DNA of 64,000 bases from Butyrivibrio sp. AE3009 (GTDB taxonomy: Bacteria; Bacillota; Clostridia; Lachnospirales; Lachnospiraceae), in the NCBI RefSeq assembly GCF_000420845.1, contig NZ_ATVS01000013.1, positions 35,575 to 99,574 of the forward strand, written 5' to 3'. The notes under the pieces are model-generated. The model made no database searches. It had not been told where the DNA came from and saw only the letters and a list, made by a program, of their open reading frames with translations. Made by a program: the position numbers and the translations under genes. Shown here piece by piece: positions 42,605 through 51,708 of this stretch. The first letter of the stretch is position 1, and each line of letters begins with the position of its first letter.

Positions 42605-43425
42605 GAATAGTTAATCTTATCGAGAATACCGAGGGAAATAATGGCTGCAGCTGTGCTCACGGACTATCTTTTTACATTGAGACCGGGGAGCATAGGCTTC
42701 TTATGGATTTTGGACCTTCTGAGGTTACGCTTTCCAACGCCGGAGTACTGGGAATTGATCTTGCAGCAGTGGATGTGGCAATCTTAAGTCACGGACATTA
42801 TGATCATTCAGGAGGAATAATTCCTTTTGCGGAGCTTAACAGTAAGGCACCTATTTATATGCAGAGGGGAGCTACCGGCGATTATTACTCCGAGGGGAGC
42901 GAAGGCAACAGATACATTGGTATTGATAAGAATATTGCTAAGCTTCCACAGGTAAGATTTGTTGAGGGGGATTACATCATTGATGACGAACTCTCATTAT
43001 TTGTTGTAGATAAAAGAGTGAGAGACATTCCTTTTACCAACTCAAGACTTAAGATAAAAAGAGAAAATGAATTTCTTCAGGACGATTTCTCTCATGAACA
43101 AGCGCTTGTTATTAAATCAGAGGGCAAAACTGTGCTGTTGTCAGGTTGTGCTCACAACGGGATTATTAACTTCATGGAAGCATATAAGGCAAAATACGGT
43201 GAGGAGCCGGATATAGCCATCAGCGGCTTTCATCTTGTTAAGAAGACCGAGTACTCACCGGAGCAGATGCGCGAGATAACTGCTACTGCAGAGGCTCTTA
43301 CAGCATATAGGTCGCAGTTCTATACCTGTCACTGTACAGGAATCACAGCCTATGAAGCTATGAAAAACATCATGGGCGGGCAGCTGGAATATATCCATAC
43401 CGGTGATGCTATAGAGATTCTTTAA
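42601..43425 (+). CDS. Metallo-beta-lactamase-fold hydrolase
   Basis: This 274-residue protein has the metal motif SHGHYDHSGG (HxHxDH) and further His residues in SGCAHNG, SGFHLV and YTCHCTG. It resembles the MBL proteins annotated as beta-ribofuranosylaminobenzene phosphate synthase-like, found in many Clostridia and of unknown true substrate. It overlaps the preceding gene by ATGA and ends opposite the AgrC-like gene, with 17 bp of overlap at their 3' ends. Confidence 0.88.
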   Translation: MRIVNLIENTEGNNGCSCAHGLSFYIETGEHRLLMDFGPSEVTLSNAGVLGIDLAAVDVAILSHGHYDHSGGIIPFAELNSKAPIYMQRGATGDYYSEGSEGNRYIGIDKNIAKLPQVRFVEGDYIIDDELSLFVVDKRVRDIPFTNSRLKIKRENEFLQDDFSHEQALVIKSEGKTVLLSGCAHNGIINFMEAYKAKYGEEPDIAISGFHLVKKTEYSPEQMREITATAEALTAYRSQFYTCHCTGITAYEAMKNIMGGQLEYIHTGDAIEIL

Positions 43426-44662
43426 GTGGAAGCAGGATATTTACATGGAAAACATCCTCATCGGCGTTGATAGTGAGGTTACCGTGATATTTCTCAATAA
43501 GGTAACGCACGCTTTTTAAGCCATAGCCGTGGAGATGTGCATCTTCCTTGGTTGAAACCGGAAGTCCGTTATTGAACGTAAGCCTGCTGTCATAATAGTT
43601 TTCTATCAAAATATGAACAAAGTCATTGCGGCGTCTGATGGTCAGCGAGATCATCCGGCGCTCTTTATTTTGCAGGGAAGAGACCGCTTCTATGGCATTG
43701 GACAGGAGATTACCAAAGAGCGAGTATACATCCGCGGTGTCCATGTGACTAAGGAGCTGACCATCCGCCATACAGGTGAATTGAATATCGTGGCTGCTGC
43801 AATACAGAGATTTTTCAGTGAGGATCGTATCAAGGGCGTGGTTGTAGGTGGCAATTTCCGCATCGAAGGTCTGAAGGAATTTGTCCGCCTGTTGCTTAAA
43901 GGATCCCACTTCGTCGGCATTTCTTCTAAGGAAATACTTAAGGTCATGGCAATACATGTTAAGCATTTCCATATTCTTCATGGAATCATCGTAGTGCTGT
44001 CTGTCGTTGGCGATTATCTGATCCAAAACAAGAACTTCCTGCTCCATCCTGGTTTTTTCGAATAAGCCAAGCTGCAGAGCAAGAGTCAAAAAAGAACAGA
44101 TGATTGAGTAAATTGAAGTGATGGTTATGAGTCTTACATCCGATGCGTAGTTCATTCTGTAGGAATTAAGGAATGTGGTGGAAAACATGGCTACAAGTGC
44201 GATTGCCGTAAGATAGACATAGTTTTCCTTAAGCTCAAAGTTCAGTCCGATCTTCTTGGTGATCAGGAAGTATTCACCCACAAATACGAAGATGAAAACC
44301 ACGATAATAAGGCCAAAGGAATAATTCAGATCCTGGAAAACAGAGCCCACAAGGGTCATGGCAGAATAGCCCATATGCTGAAGGGTAAGTCCCGCGGCGC
44401 CCCAAAAAAGTGCGGAGAGGAAGTTCAGTTTGAAGCAGACTGTTATACCGATAACAAGCAGGAAAAACTGCAGAACATAGGTAAAAGTATCAAATTGCTC
44501 CGGGATAAGTCCCCACAGAAAGTTAAAACCGGCAAGAACAAAGAGGGTCAGGATGAGCCTCAGAGGGAAATATTTTCTTTTTTCCTGATAAAAAAGAAGT
44601 ATGCCGGTGGTGGCGAGTAGCTCTACCAGCACTATAAAAGGTGAAAGGTGAAAGGCTATCAT
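43409..44662 (-). CDS. AgrC-like sensor histidine kinase (GHKL type)
   Basis: This 417-residue protein has six or seven N-terminal membrane helices (residues 1-200) without a large extracellular domain. A dimerisation helix carries the phospho-His (His239 in MYCHDLKYF), and the GHKL ATPase domain has GNLLSNAIEAV and YGLKSVRYL. This matches peptide-sensing AgrC/ComD kinases. No agrB or agrD gene is next to it, so its signal may be made elsewhere. The gene overlaps its response regulator by 4 bp and lies downstream of it in the minus-strand operon. Confidence 0.92.
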   Translation of the reverse strand: MIAFHLSPFIVLVELLATTGILLFYQEKRKYFPLRLILTLFVLAGFNFLWGLIPEQFDTFTYVLQFFLLVIGITVCFKLNFLSALFWGAAGLTLQHMGYSAMTLVGSVFQDLNYSFGLIIVVFIFVFVGEYFLITKKIGLNFELKENYVYLTAIALVAMFSTTFLNSYRMNYASDVRLITITSIYSIICSFLTLALQLGLFEKTRMEQEVLVLDQIIANDRQHYDDSMKNMEMLNMYCHDLKYFLRRNADEVGSFKQQADKFLQTFDAEIATYNHALDTILTEKSLYCSSHDIQFTCMADGQLLSHMDTADVYSLFGNLLSNAIEAVSSLQNKERRMISLTIRRRNDFVHILIENYYDSRLTFNNGLPVSTKEDAHLHGYGLKSVRYLIEKYHGNLTINADEDVFHVNILLPLKESL

Positions 44663-45366
44663 AGCTGTCCTCCTAGGTAATTCGTCAGTTCATTTACAAA
44701 TAGCTTGCGTTTGGGGCGGCTGATAGGAAGGACGTGGGGCCCCACTTTTACGTCATTTCCCTCTATTCCGGTGACAAGGCGAAGGTTCACCAGGTATCCG
44801 TTGTTGCATCTTCTGAAATCGTATTTGTACAGTTCTTCTTCTGCGTCGGAAATGGTTCCTCTTACGTCGTATTCGCCACGGGTCGTATGGTAGTAGAGAC
44901 GGTGAGACAGAACTTCCACGTAGTACAATTCTTCGGTTGAGAAGGTGTGAAGCTGCCCCTTTGACAGAACCGTAATGGTCTTTTTGTCCTGCTGATGGAC
45001 AAGGGCCAGAACCTTGGGAATCTTAAGCCTGAAGGCATCGGCCTTAAGCGGCTTAAGGATGTAATCCATGGCGTTAACCTCATAGCCTGCGATGGCATAG
45101 TGGGCCAGGTTGGTCAGGAAGATGAGGATGACGTTATTGTCTTTTTGTCTTAGCTTTTTGGCGGTATCCATGCCGTTAATACCATCCAGCTCAATATCCA
45201 TGAATACCATCTGAAACTGCCCCTGATAGCTTGCAAGGAAAGCTTCGCCGGTGGTATAGGTCTCTATATGAAACTGCTCACCTGCTGCATTAAAATAAGA
45301 GCTGGCTATATCGGTAAACAGCTTGGCATCTGCGTTATCGTTTTCAACCAATGCAATATTCAGCAT
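44659..45366 (-). CDS. LytTR-family response regulator (AgrA-like)
   Basis: This 235-residue protein has a receiver domain (1-120) with phospho-acceptor Asp57 in VFMDIEL. A LytTR DNA-binding domain (about 130-235) has LYYVEVLSHRLYYHTTRG, RRCNNGYLVNLR and LPISRPKRKLF. It pairs with the AgrC-like kinase encoded just downstream. AAGGAGG precedes its ATG. The divergent gene is the GH3 glycosidase, whose 157-bp promoter region is a likely target. Confidence 0.95.
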   Translation of the reverse strand: MLNIALVENDNADAKLFTDIASSYFNAAGEQFHIETYTTGEAFLASYQGQFQMVFMDIELDGINGMDTAKKLRQKDNNVILIFLTNLAHYAIAGYEVNAMDYILKPLKADAFRLKIPKVLALVHQQDKKTITVLSKGQLHTFSTEELYYVEVLSHRLYYHTTRGEYDVRGTISDAEEELYKYDFRRCNNGYLVNLRLVTGIEGNDVKVGPHVLPISRPKRKLFVNELTNYLGGQL

Positions 45367-45438
45367 GAAAACCTCCTTAATTACGTTACAAAAAGATTAT
45401 ACCATAGGAAAAATTCGAATTTTGACAAAAGAGGGATT

Positions 45439-45492
45439 CAAAATGACAGGATAGGACATTTTGTTGAAACTCAAAATTTTTTTGCCTAAAAT
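45439..45492 (+). promoter_or_regulatory. Promoter region of the GH3 gene with inverted repeat
   Basis: CAAAATG (45439-45445) and CATTTTG (45457-45463) form an inverted repeat that ends just before a TTGAAA (45464-45469) / TAAAAT (45487-45492) promoter with 17-bp spacing. A repeat at -35 is a good place for a regulator such as the LytTR protein, though this is inference. Confidence 0.45.
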
Positions 45493-45523
45493 GCGATTTA
45501 TCGAAAAAAGGGAGGTAATAAAA

Positions 45524-48382
45524 ATGTTAACTGTAAACATGGCGGACGTGATCAACGTACTCAAGCTGATCGCTCCATATCTGATCGCACTAGGGGTAGT
45601 GCTGGTAGCTGCAATTGCAGTAGTTATTATTGCCGGCAGAAGAGAGAAGGCTACGCGCTTCATGATGCGCAGACAGTCTCTGCTCGCACTCCTTCTTGCT
45701 ATTGTGGCAATAGCTAACCTGATCTGCTTTGGCCCTATGTCAAACATGATCACACTTGCAACCGGAAACGGTGAAATCAGCGACAAGACAATTGATGAAG
45801 CAAGAGCTTTATCTGAGGATGTCGCAGGAGAAGGAATCGTACTTCTTGAGAATAAAGGAATTCTTCCTTTAAGCCAGAAAAAGCTCAACGTATTCGGCTG
45901 GTCCTCAACCAATCCTTATTACGGTGGAACCGGTTCAGGCGGATTCTCAGCAGATTTCGAGACCACATCACTTCTTGACGGTCTTCATCAGGCAGGATTC
46001 GAAACCAACCAGGAGCTTTCTGATTTCTACACAGCTTACAGAACAGACAGACCTGAGATCGGACTGTTTGGTCAGGACTGGACTCTTCCTGAGCCTGCAC
46101 TTTCAACTTATCCTGAACAGATGCTTGAAAATGCCAAGAATTATTCAGACACAGCTGTTATTGTATTTGCCCGTTCCGGCGGTGAGGGCGCAGACCTTCC
46201 CAAGGACATGACAGCTGAGGGACTTACATATAATCAGAATTCCACTGAGTATAACGATTTCTCAGAAGGCCAGCATATTCTTCAGCTCAGCAAGACAGAG
46301 AGAGATCTCTTTGATACAGTTTGCGGAAGCTATGAGAATGTAATTGTTGTTTACACAGGTGCCAACACCTTCGAGATGTCTTTTGTGGATGAATATCCCA
46401 GCATCAAGGGACTTATCTGGTGCCAGGGTCTTGGACAGGGCGGTTTCCCTGCTCTCGGCGATATCTTAAGCGGAGAGAAGAACCCTTCAGGTAAGACTTC
46501 CGATACATTTGTAAGACATATTGATAAGTCACCCTGGTTCAACAACTTCGGTGATTATGCATTTGACAACGTTGATGAGTTCACACTTGATTCAGGTGAT
46601 ATGTACCTTGGAGTAAGCAAGCCTCACTTCGTTAACTACGTAGAGGGAATCTATGTAGGCTACAGATTCTATGAGACAGCTGCTGTTGAAGGTCTTATCA
46701 ATTATGATGAGGAGGTTCAGTATCCTTTCGGTTACGGACTTTCTTACACAACCTTCGAGCAGAAGATGGGAGACCTCACAGTACAGAACGGAACAATTTC
46801 TGTTTCCGTAACAGTAACAAATACAGGCTCTGTTGCAGGTAAATCCGCTGTAGAGCTCTATGATACACCACCTTATACCAACAGCGGTATAGAGAAGGCT
46901 GCAGTTAATCTTGTTGCTTTTGAGAAAACAGATTTTCTTCAGCCCGGTAACTCACAGACACTTACACTTTCATTTACTGAGGAATCACTTGCATCCTACG
47001 ATGACAAGAACGCAAAGAGCTATGTTCTTGAGGCAGGTGACTATGTGATCTCACTCAGAGCAGATGCTCATACAGTTATTGATGAAAAGACTTATACAGT
47101 AGATTCAACCGTTGTATTTGACGAGTCAAACAAGCGCTCTTCAGACAGCGTGGCAGCAACCAACCATTTTGATTCAGCACTCGGCACCGCAACATATTTA
47201 TCAAGAGCAGATCATTTTGCCAACTATGAAGAGGCAACTGCTGCACCTGCAAGTTATTCAATGTCAGATGAGGCTAAGGCTGAGTATGTATGCAATCTTA
47301 ATTACAATCCTACAGCATACAATAACGACAGTGATGTAATGCCTGTAACAGGCGCAGATAACGGACTTAAGCTTGAGGACTTAAGAGGAGCTTCCTACGA
47401 TGATGAGAGATGGGAGCAGCTCCTTGATCAGCTCAAGGTATCCGAGATGGTATCTCTTGTAGGTCTTGGCGGTTACCAGACTCTTGAGGTTCCTTCAGTA
47501 CAGAAGGCCAGAACAACAGACTGCGACGGCCCTGCATCAATCACCAACAACTTTACCGGCAAATATTCAATCGGTATGCCATCATCCGTAACACTTGCCT
47601 GCACCTTCAACAAAAAGCTTGGCTATGAATATGGCCATATCATGGGTAAGATGTGCGATGAGATGGATGCTTCAGGTTGGTATGCACCTGCCATCAATAC
47701 CCACAGAGCTGCCCTTGGCGGACGTGAGTTTGAATATGTTTCAGAGGACGGACTTCTCTCAGGAACAATGATCGCACAGGAAGTTATCGCCGCAAAGGAA
47801 TTCGGCGTATACAGCTACATCAAGCACTTTGCTATGAACGATCAGGAGACTAACCGTTGGAACATGGTTTCCATCTGGGCTCCCGAGCAGGCAATCAGAG
47901 AAATTTACTTGAAGCCCTTCGAGATCGCAGTAAAAGAGGGTGGCGCACAGGCCGTAATGAGCTCCTACAGCTACATCGGACCTCACTGGTCAGGTGCAAA
48001 TGACAGCCTTCTTAACAAGGTTCTCCGTGATGAGTGGGGTTTCAGAGGAATGGTTATCACTGACTACTTCCTTGGCGCTAACTTCATGGATGCAGACGCT
48101 GCCATCAGAAACGGTAACGACCTTATGCTCGTAGCTTATGAGATGGGCGACAACACCGTTAACGATCAGACCAGCGCTACAGGAATCAAGGCTCTCAGAA
48201 CAGCAGCCAAGAACATCATGTACACTGTTGTTAACAGCCGTGCTTACGAGCCTGAGAACCTTCACACAGGTCTCTACAGCTGGCAGATTGCCTTCATTGT
48301 TGTGGATATTATCCTTGCTGCACTTCTGATCTTCCTTGAGCTTAAGGCAATTCGCAAGTTCAAAGAACTGAAGAAAGCATAA
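45524..48382 (+). CDS. Membrane-anchored, circularly permuted GH3 beta-glucosidase
   Basis: This 952-residue protein has the GH3 domains in swapped order. The (alpha/beta)6 sandwich comes first (AGEGIVLLENKGILPLS), then a fibronectin III-like domain. The TIM barrel comes last, with nucleophile Asp847 in RGMVITDYFLG. The swapped order is known for rumen GH3 beta-glucosidases such as Butyrivibrio BglA. The protein has two N-terminal membrane helices (LIAPYLIALGVVLVAAIAVV and a second at about 45-75) and one at the C-terminus, so it is anchored at both ends. It would hydrolyse short cello- or xylo-oligosaccharides at the cell surface. ATG at 45524 has GGGAGG. Confidence 0.92.
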   Translation: MLTVNMADVINVLKLIAPYLIALGVVLVAAIAVVIIAGRREKATRFMMRRQSLLALLLAIVAIANLICFGPMSNMITLATGNGEISDKTIDEARALSEDVAGEGIVLLENKGILPLSQKKLNVFGWSSTNPYYGGTGSGGFSADFETTSLLDGLHQAGFETNQELSDFYTAYRTDRPEIGLFGQDWTLPEPALSTYPEQMLENAKNYSDTAVIVFARSGGEGADLPKDMTAEGLTYNQNSTEYNDFSEGQHILQLSKTERDLFDTVCGSYENVIVVYTGANTFEMSFVDEYPSIKGLIWCQGLGQGGFPALGDILSGEKNPSGKTSDTFVRHIDKSPWFNNFGDYAFDNVDEFTLDSGDMYLGVSKPHFVNYVEGIYVGYRFYETAAVEGLINYDEEVQYPFGYGLSYTTFEQKMGDLTVQNGTISVSVTVTNTGSVAGKSAVELYDTPPYTNSGIEKAAVNLVAFEKTDFLQPGNSQTLTLSFTEESLASYDDKNAKSYVLEAGDYVISLRADAHTVIDEKTYTVDSTVVFDESNKRSSDSVAATNHFDSALGTATYLSRADHFANYEEATAAPASYSMSDEAKAEYVCNLNYNPTAYNNDSDVMPVTGADNGLKLEDLRGASYDDERWEQLLDQLKVSEMVSLVGLGGYQTLEVPSVQKARTTDCDGPASITNNFTGKYSIGMPSSVTLACTFNKKLGYEYGHIMGKMCDEMDASGWYAPAINTHRAALGGREFEYVSEDGLLSGTMIAQEVIAAKEFGVYSYIKHFAMNDQETNRWNMVSIWAPEQAIREIYLKPFEIAVKEGGAQAVMSSYSYIGPHWSGANDSLLNKVLRDEWGFRGMVITDYFLGANFMDADAAIRNGNDLMLVAYEMGDNTVNDQTSATGIKALRTAAKNIMYTVVNSRAYEPENLHTGLYSWQIAFIVVDIILAALLIFLELKAIRKFKELKKA

Positions 48383-48408
48383 TTTAACCAAATACGTACT
48401 TCAATTAT

Positions 48409-48450
48409 AAAAGGGGTTCACACGATAGTGGTGGGAACCCCTTTTGGTTT
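48409..48450 (+). terminator. Terminator of the GH3 gene
   Basis: Perfect 11-bp arms (AAAAGGGGTTC / GAACCCCTTTT) with a 15-nt loop, ending in TT-rich sequence. Confidence 0.85.
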
Positions 48451-48471
48451 ATAAATAATGGCTGATATTTA

Positions 48472-49155
48472 TTAGACTACAGTAAGCAGTTTATTCTTAA
48501 TGCAGACCTTGGCTGCGAAGATCTTTTCTACGGAATCAGCAAAAGCAACGGTGATCTTGCCTGCGGCAACAGTCTTAACTACGCCCTCTCCGTATTTTAC
48601 GTGTGAGACGGTGCTACCCTCGGGATAGACCTCTTTGATCTCGTCGTCGGACAGCTCAGGCTCCACAACCTTGGGTGCAACTACTACGGGAGCTGCTACC
48701 TTGGATTTGCTCTTGGGCTTATAAGTATCGTTCTCGCAGAGGCAGTCCAGAATAAGGACAAGATTCTCATTGGTAAAAAATACTATCTCATGAGGCAGAT
48801 TTTTCTCGGTTTCATTTAGCTGCAGGAGACGGTTACCGTTTTTGATAAACAGAACAGCCTTGCTTCCTACTTCTTCATAGCCTGAGATTACATCTTCAAT
48901 CTCGTCCTTGTCGTTCTCTCTAAGGACGATTGCCAGGTTTTCGGATTCTGCCATTCTCTTGATGGCGTTATAATCTTTTTCTGTGGCATGAATCTGGTAA
49001 CGGTTATATAAAAGTGTATTTACATTCAAAATTGAACCGCGATCGCCGAACTGGCAGATCTTGTTAAGATCCTCATCACGCTTCATTATCATCTTCAGTC
49101 CTTTGTCCTGAATGATCTCACATACTTCTTCGTAAGAGTATAACTGGTTATCCAT
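48472..49155 (-). CDS. Hypothetical protein with C-terminal UvrD/CarD-like tudor segment
   Basis: This 227-residue protein has no family match over most of its length. The last 55 residues (GSTVSHVKYGEGVV, then GKITVAFADSVEKIF) resemble the small tudor-like domain at the end of UvrD helicases and in CarD-type RNA-polymerase binders. The middle has an Ala/Val/Pro linker (about 155-175). Start at 49155 is based on the following MDNQLYSYEEV and upstream AAAGGAAG; a longer frame has no RBS. Confidence 0.65.
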   Translation of the reverse strand: MDNQLYSYEEVCEIIQDKGLKMIMKRDEDLNKICQFGDRGSILNVNTLLYNRYQIHATEKDYNAIKRMAESENLAIVLRENDKDEIEDVISGYEEVGSKAVLFIKNGNRLLQLNETEKNLPHEIVFFTNENLVLILDCLCENDTYKPKSKSKVAAPVVVAPKVVEPELSDDEIKEVYPEGSTVSHVKYGEGVVKTVAAGKITVAFADSVEKIFAAKVCIKNKLLTVV

Positions 49156-49255
49156 TTGTCTAATCTTCCTTTTCTCAAAAAATGCACAGAAATGTATATT
49201 ACAACAAGGAAAGGAACCTTTCAATATGGAATAATTGACCATTTTGTTGAGGTTT

Positions 49256-49284
49256 TTGGACAAAAAATTTATGTTATATATAAT
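49256..49284 (+). promoter_or_regulatory. Promoter of the acylphosphatase gene
   Basis: TTGGAC (49256-49261) and TATAAT (49279-49284) are 17 bp apart, 55 bp before the start codon. The 10-mer ATTTTGTTGA just upstream also occurs in the GH3 promoter region at 45458-45467. Confidence 0.6.
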
Positions 49285-49339
49285 AGAAAATGCAAATTCG
49301 TCAAAAATGGAAAAAAACCGAAATGATAAGGGAAAAAAT

Positions 49340-49624
49340 ATGTCAGATTATGATGAAAAGATAATAAGAAAAGCCATAACGGTCTATGGTTCGGTTCAGG
49401 GCGTAGGCTTCAGATACAGAACAATTCACGCTGCCGGTCTGGTGGGTGCCACCGGCTGGGTGAAAAACAACCCGGACGGCTCCGTCTCCATGGAGATCCA
49501 GGGGACGGAAGCGCAGATAGATAAGGTGTTTCAGATGGTAGAGCAGGGAACCTTCATATCCATTGAGTCTATGAAGGTAACATCCATGCCAATCATCGAA
49601 AAAGAATACGGATTTAAATCTTAA
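49340..49624 (+). CDS. acyP: Acylphosphatase
   Basis: This 94-residue protein has the acylphosphatase core VQGVGFRYRT (catalytic Arg in the FR) and GWVKNNPDGSVSMEIQG with the catalytic Asn. It hydrolyses acyl phosphates such as acetyl phosphate. The start at 49340 gives a family-length protein; a longer frame to 49235 lacks an RBS. It ends 3 bp before a convergent kinase gene. pta is also on this replicon, so both a producer and a consumer of acetyl phosphate are present. Confidence 0.92.
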   Translation: MSDYDEKIIRKAITVYGSVQGVGFRYRTIHAAGLVGATGWVKNNPDGSVSMEIQGTEAQIDKVFQMVEQGTFISIESMKVTSMPIIEKEYGFKS

Positions 49625-49626
49625 AG

Positions 49627-50958
49627 TTATACCTTTCTAAGAAGCAGCTCCACGACAAAGCCGTTGTCGTTGTAATATTCCATACCGCCGCCTTGCTTGT
49701 TCATATAGGTTTTACACAGATACATGCCAAGGCCATAACCTGATTTGTTAGAAGCGTTCTTGCCTCTGTAGTATTTTTCCGCAAGAAGCGGCAGATCATC
49801 CTTGTCGGCACCGGGGCCGTTATCCCGGATCTTAATCTTGATGAAGCGGCCGTTTTTGCCGTTTTCCATGAGGATATCCTCGGTCTCCGAGAAGGATACA
49901 GTGATATCGGTGCCTGCATATTTGGCGGAGTTATCGATGATATTGCCAATTACCTGCTCCATACGCTGTCTGTCCATGTAGACAAGGCATGGGTAGATAT
50001 GATTCTCCAGAATGATGTTTCCGAAGGTGGACAGGTTCTTTATATGCTCCTCAAGAATTGTTGTGTTTTCTTCGCTTACATTTATTTCAATCTTTTCCAT
50101 CTCTTCGAGGTTAGCATGCATAACATCGCTCATGAGATTGCTTACGTTTGCGGCCTTGGAAGAGATGATCCTTACTTTGTCCAGTGTATCGTCGCATTCT
50201 GCTATCTGCGACTGCGTGGAGGCGTCTTGGGACGGGGCAGAGGACAGTTCCTTAAGTTTTCTTGAAAATTTGAGTTCCAGAACCTCGCAGGTTGCATTGA
50301 TAACAGCAAGGGGAGTCTTGATATCATGGGACAGACCCTGAATCAGCTCTTTTCTTGCAATCTCAGCCTTGCGCTCCCTGTCCATGGAGAGTTTTATCTG
50401 CTCGCGCATCATGTCAAAGCCTTCAACGAAGCTTCCGAACATATTTGTTTTGTGAATGGGAAGAGGTTTATCAAGCTCTCCTTTGGCGATATCAGAGGCA
50501 AAATCCTTAAGTTCTTCAATGGGATTCAAAAAGACTGTATACATATAGAGCATTAGCAGATATCCGCAGACAAGAACCGCCATCCACAGAAGGACAGAGG
50601 CTGTCAGGAACTTGTATCTGCTGCTGTTAAAGTTCTCCTCTCTGTCGTTCCAGGCGACCTTGCCCACATATTCATCATTCACCGCAAGGTCCATAACAAG
50701 GGCACCTTTGGTGTAGAGATCTGCCAGCTCGGGATCATTGATCTTGGTAGACATGACAATAAGACAGGAGTATCTGGCCTCCACATCGGCTTCAGGCACT
50801 CCCTCCTCAAGGTCTTTCTCCACCCGGTGAAGAAGGTCGTTGTAATAGACAATGTCTCTTTTGCCATATTCAGTCTTGCGACTTAGATTACCGAAGAAGA
50901 TAAGGGTGATTATCATAAATATGGTAAAAGAAATAAAGATGCGCTTTAGACTTTTCAT
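49627..50958 (-). CDS. Membrane sensor histidine kinase
   Basis: This 443-residue protein has two membrane helices (about 8-25 and 118-140) flanking an extracellular domain of about 95 residues. A HAMP region (LNPIEELKDFASDIAKGELD) follows, then a HisKA helix with His211 in GLSHDIKTPLAVI and an HATPase with NIIDNSAKYA and GYGLGMYLCKTYM. It overlaps the response regulator gene by ATGA. The operon also carries an FtsX-like exporter, so it probably senses envelope stress or an antimicrobial peptide. Confidence 0.93.
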   Translation of the reverse strand: MKSLKRIFISFTIFMIITLIFFGNLSRKTEYGKRDIVYYNDLLHRVEKDLEEGVPEADVEARYSCLIVMSTKINDPELADLYTKGALVMDLAVNDEYVGKVAWNDREENFNSSRYKFLTASVLLWMAVLVCGYLLMLYMYTVFLNPIEELKDFASDIAKGELDKPLPIHKTNMFGSFVEGFDMMREQIKLSMDRERKAEIARKELIQGLSHDIKTPLAVINATCEVLELKFSRKLKELSSAPSQDASTQSQIAECDDTLDKVRIISSKAANVSNLMSDVMHANLEEMEKIEINVSEENTTILEEHIKNLSTFGNIILENHIYPCLVYMDRQRMEQVIGNIIDNSAKYAGTDITVSFSETEDILMENGKNGRFIKIKIRDNGPGADKDDLPLLAEKYYRGKNASNKSGYGLGMYLCKTYMNKQGGGMEYYNDNGFVVELLLRKV

Positions 50959-51668
50959 GACAGTTCCAGAATATACCCCGTTCCCCAAACAGTTTTGATG
51001 AGCTTTGGCTCATTTGGATTTTCTTCAATCTTCTCCCGTAGTTTCCTTATATGGACGTTTAGCGTGCTGTCACTGAAAAAGGTATCTCCCCAGACTTCAT
51101 CGAAGAGGACCTCCTTCTTGACTATGGTGTCGTGGTGCTTGTAGAGACAGTCCAAAAGAGCATACTCCTTGGCTTTTAGGGGAATGCTCTTTCCATCTAT
51201 TATTACGGACATGGTAGGATAGTCCATAAGAAATCCGGTATCAGTATCTGCAGTGTCAGCTACAGGGCTGTGTGCCTGCAGAGCGCCTGCATTCTTCATC
51301 TGCTCAATTCGCTTAAGGTTAACCTTGACCTTGGCCAGAAGAACAGAGAGGCTGTAGGGCTTTTTGATATAGTCGTCACCGCCGATGGACAGGGCGATGA
51401 GAACATCGTCGTCGCTCTGTCTTGCGCTTATAAACAGTATGGGAAGCTGCATATCTTCGCGGAGCTTCTTGCATACTTCGAAGCCTGAACCGTCACCCAG
51501 GTTAATGTCCAGAAGCACCAGGTCTGTGGTGTTACCTTCGTCAAAAAAGTTGTAGCAGGAGGTAGCGCTGTCCACATAGCAGGTGGAAACGTCGAACATC
51601 CTGAAGTATTCGGCGGTCATCTTCGCAAGTTCAATTTCATCATCCACAATAAGGCAGTTATAGTGCAT
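50955..51668 (-). CDS. OmpR/PhoB-family response regulator
   Basis: This 237-residue protein has a receiver domain with Asp54 in LVLLDINLGDGSGFEV and a Trans_reg_C winged helix at the C-terminus (KEYALLDCLYKHHDTIVKKEVLFDEVWG, TLNVHIRKLREKI). It controls genes for which the transporter upstream in the same minus-strand cluster is the best candidate. GGAGATG precedes its ATG. Confidence 0.95.
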   Translation of the reverse strand: MHYNCLIVDDEIELAKMTAEYFRMFDVSTCYVDSATSCYNFFDEGNTTDLVLLDINLGDGSGFEVCKKLREDMQLPILFISARQSDDDVLIALSIGGDDYIKKPYSLSVLLAKVKVNLKRIEQMKNAGALQAHSPVADTADTDTGFLMDYPTMSVIIDGKSIPLKAKEYALLDCLYKHHDTIVKKEVLFDEVWGDTFFSDSTLNVHIRKLREKIEENPNEPKLIKTVWGTGYILELS

Positions 51669-51708
51669 AGTTATGTCATCTCCACATGGATTATTGTACC
51701 ACAGGGGC

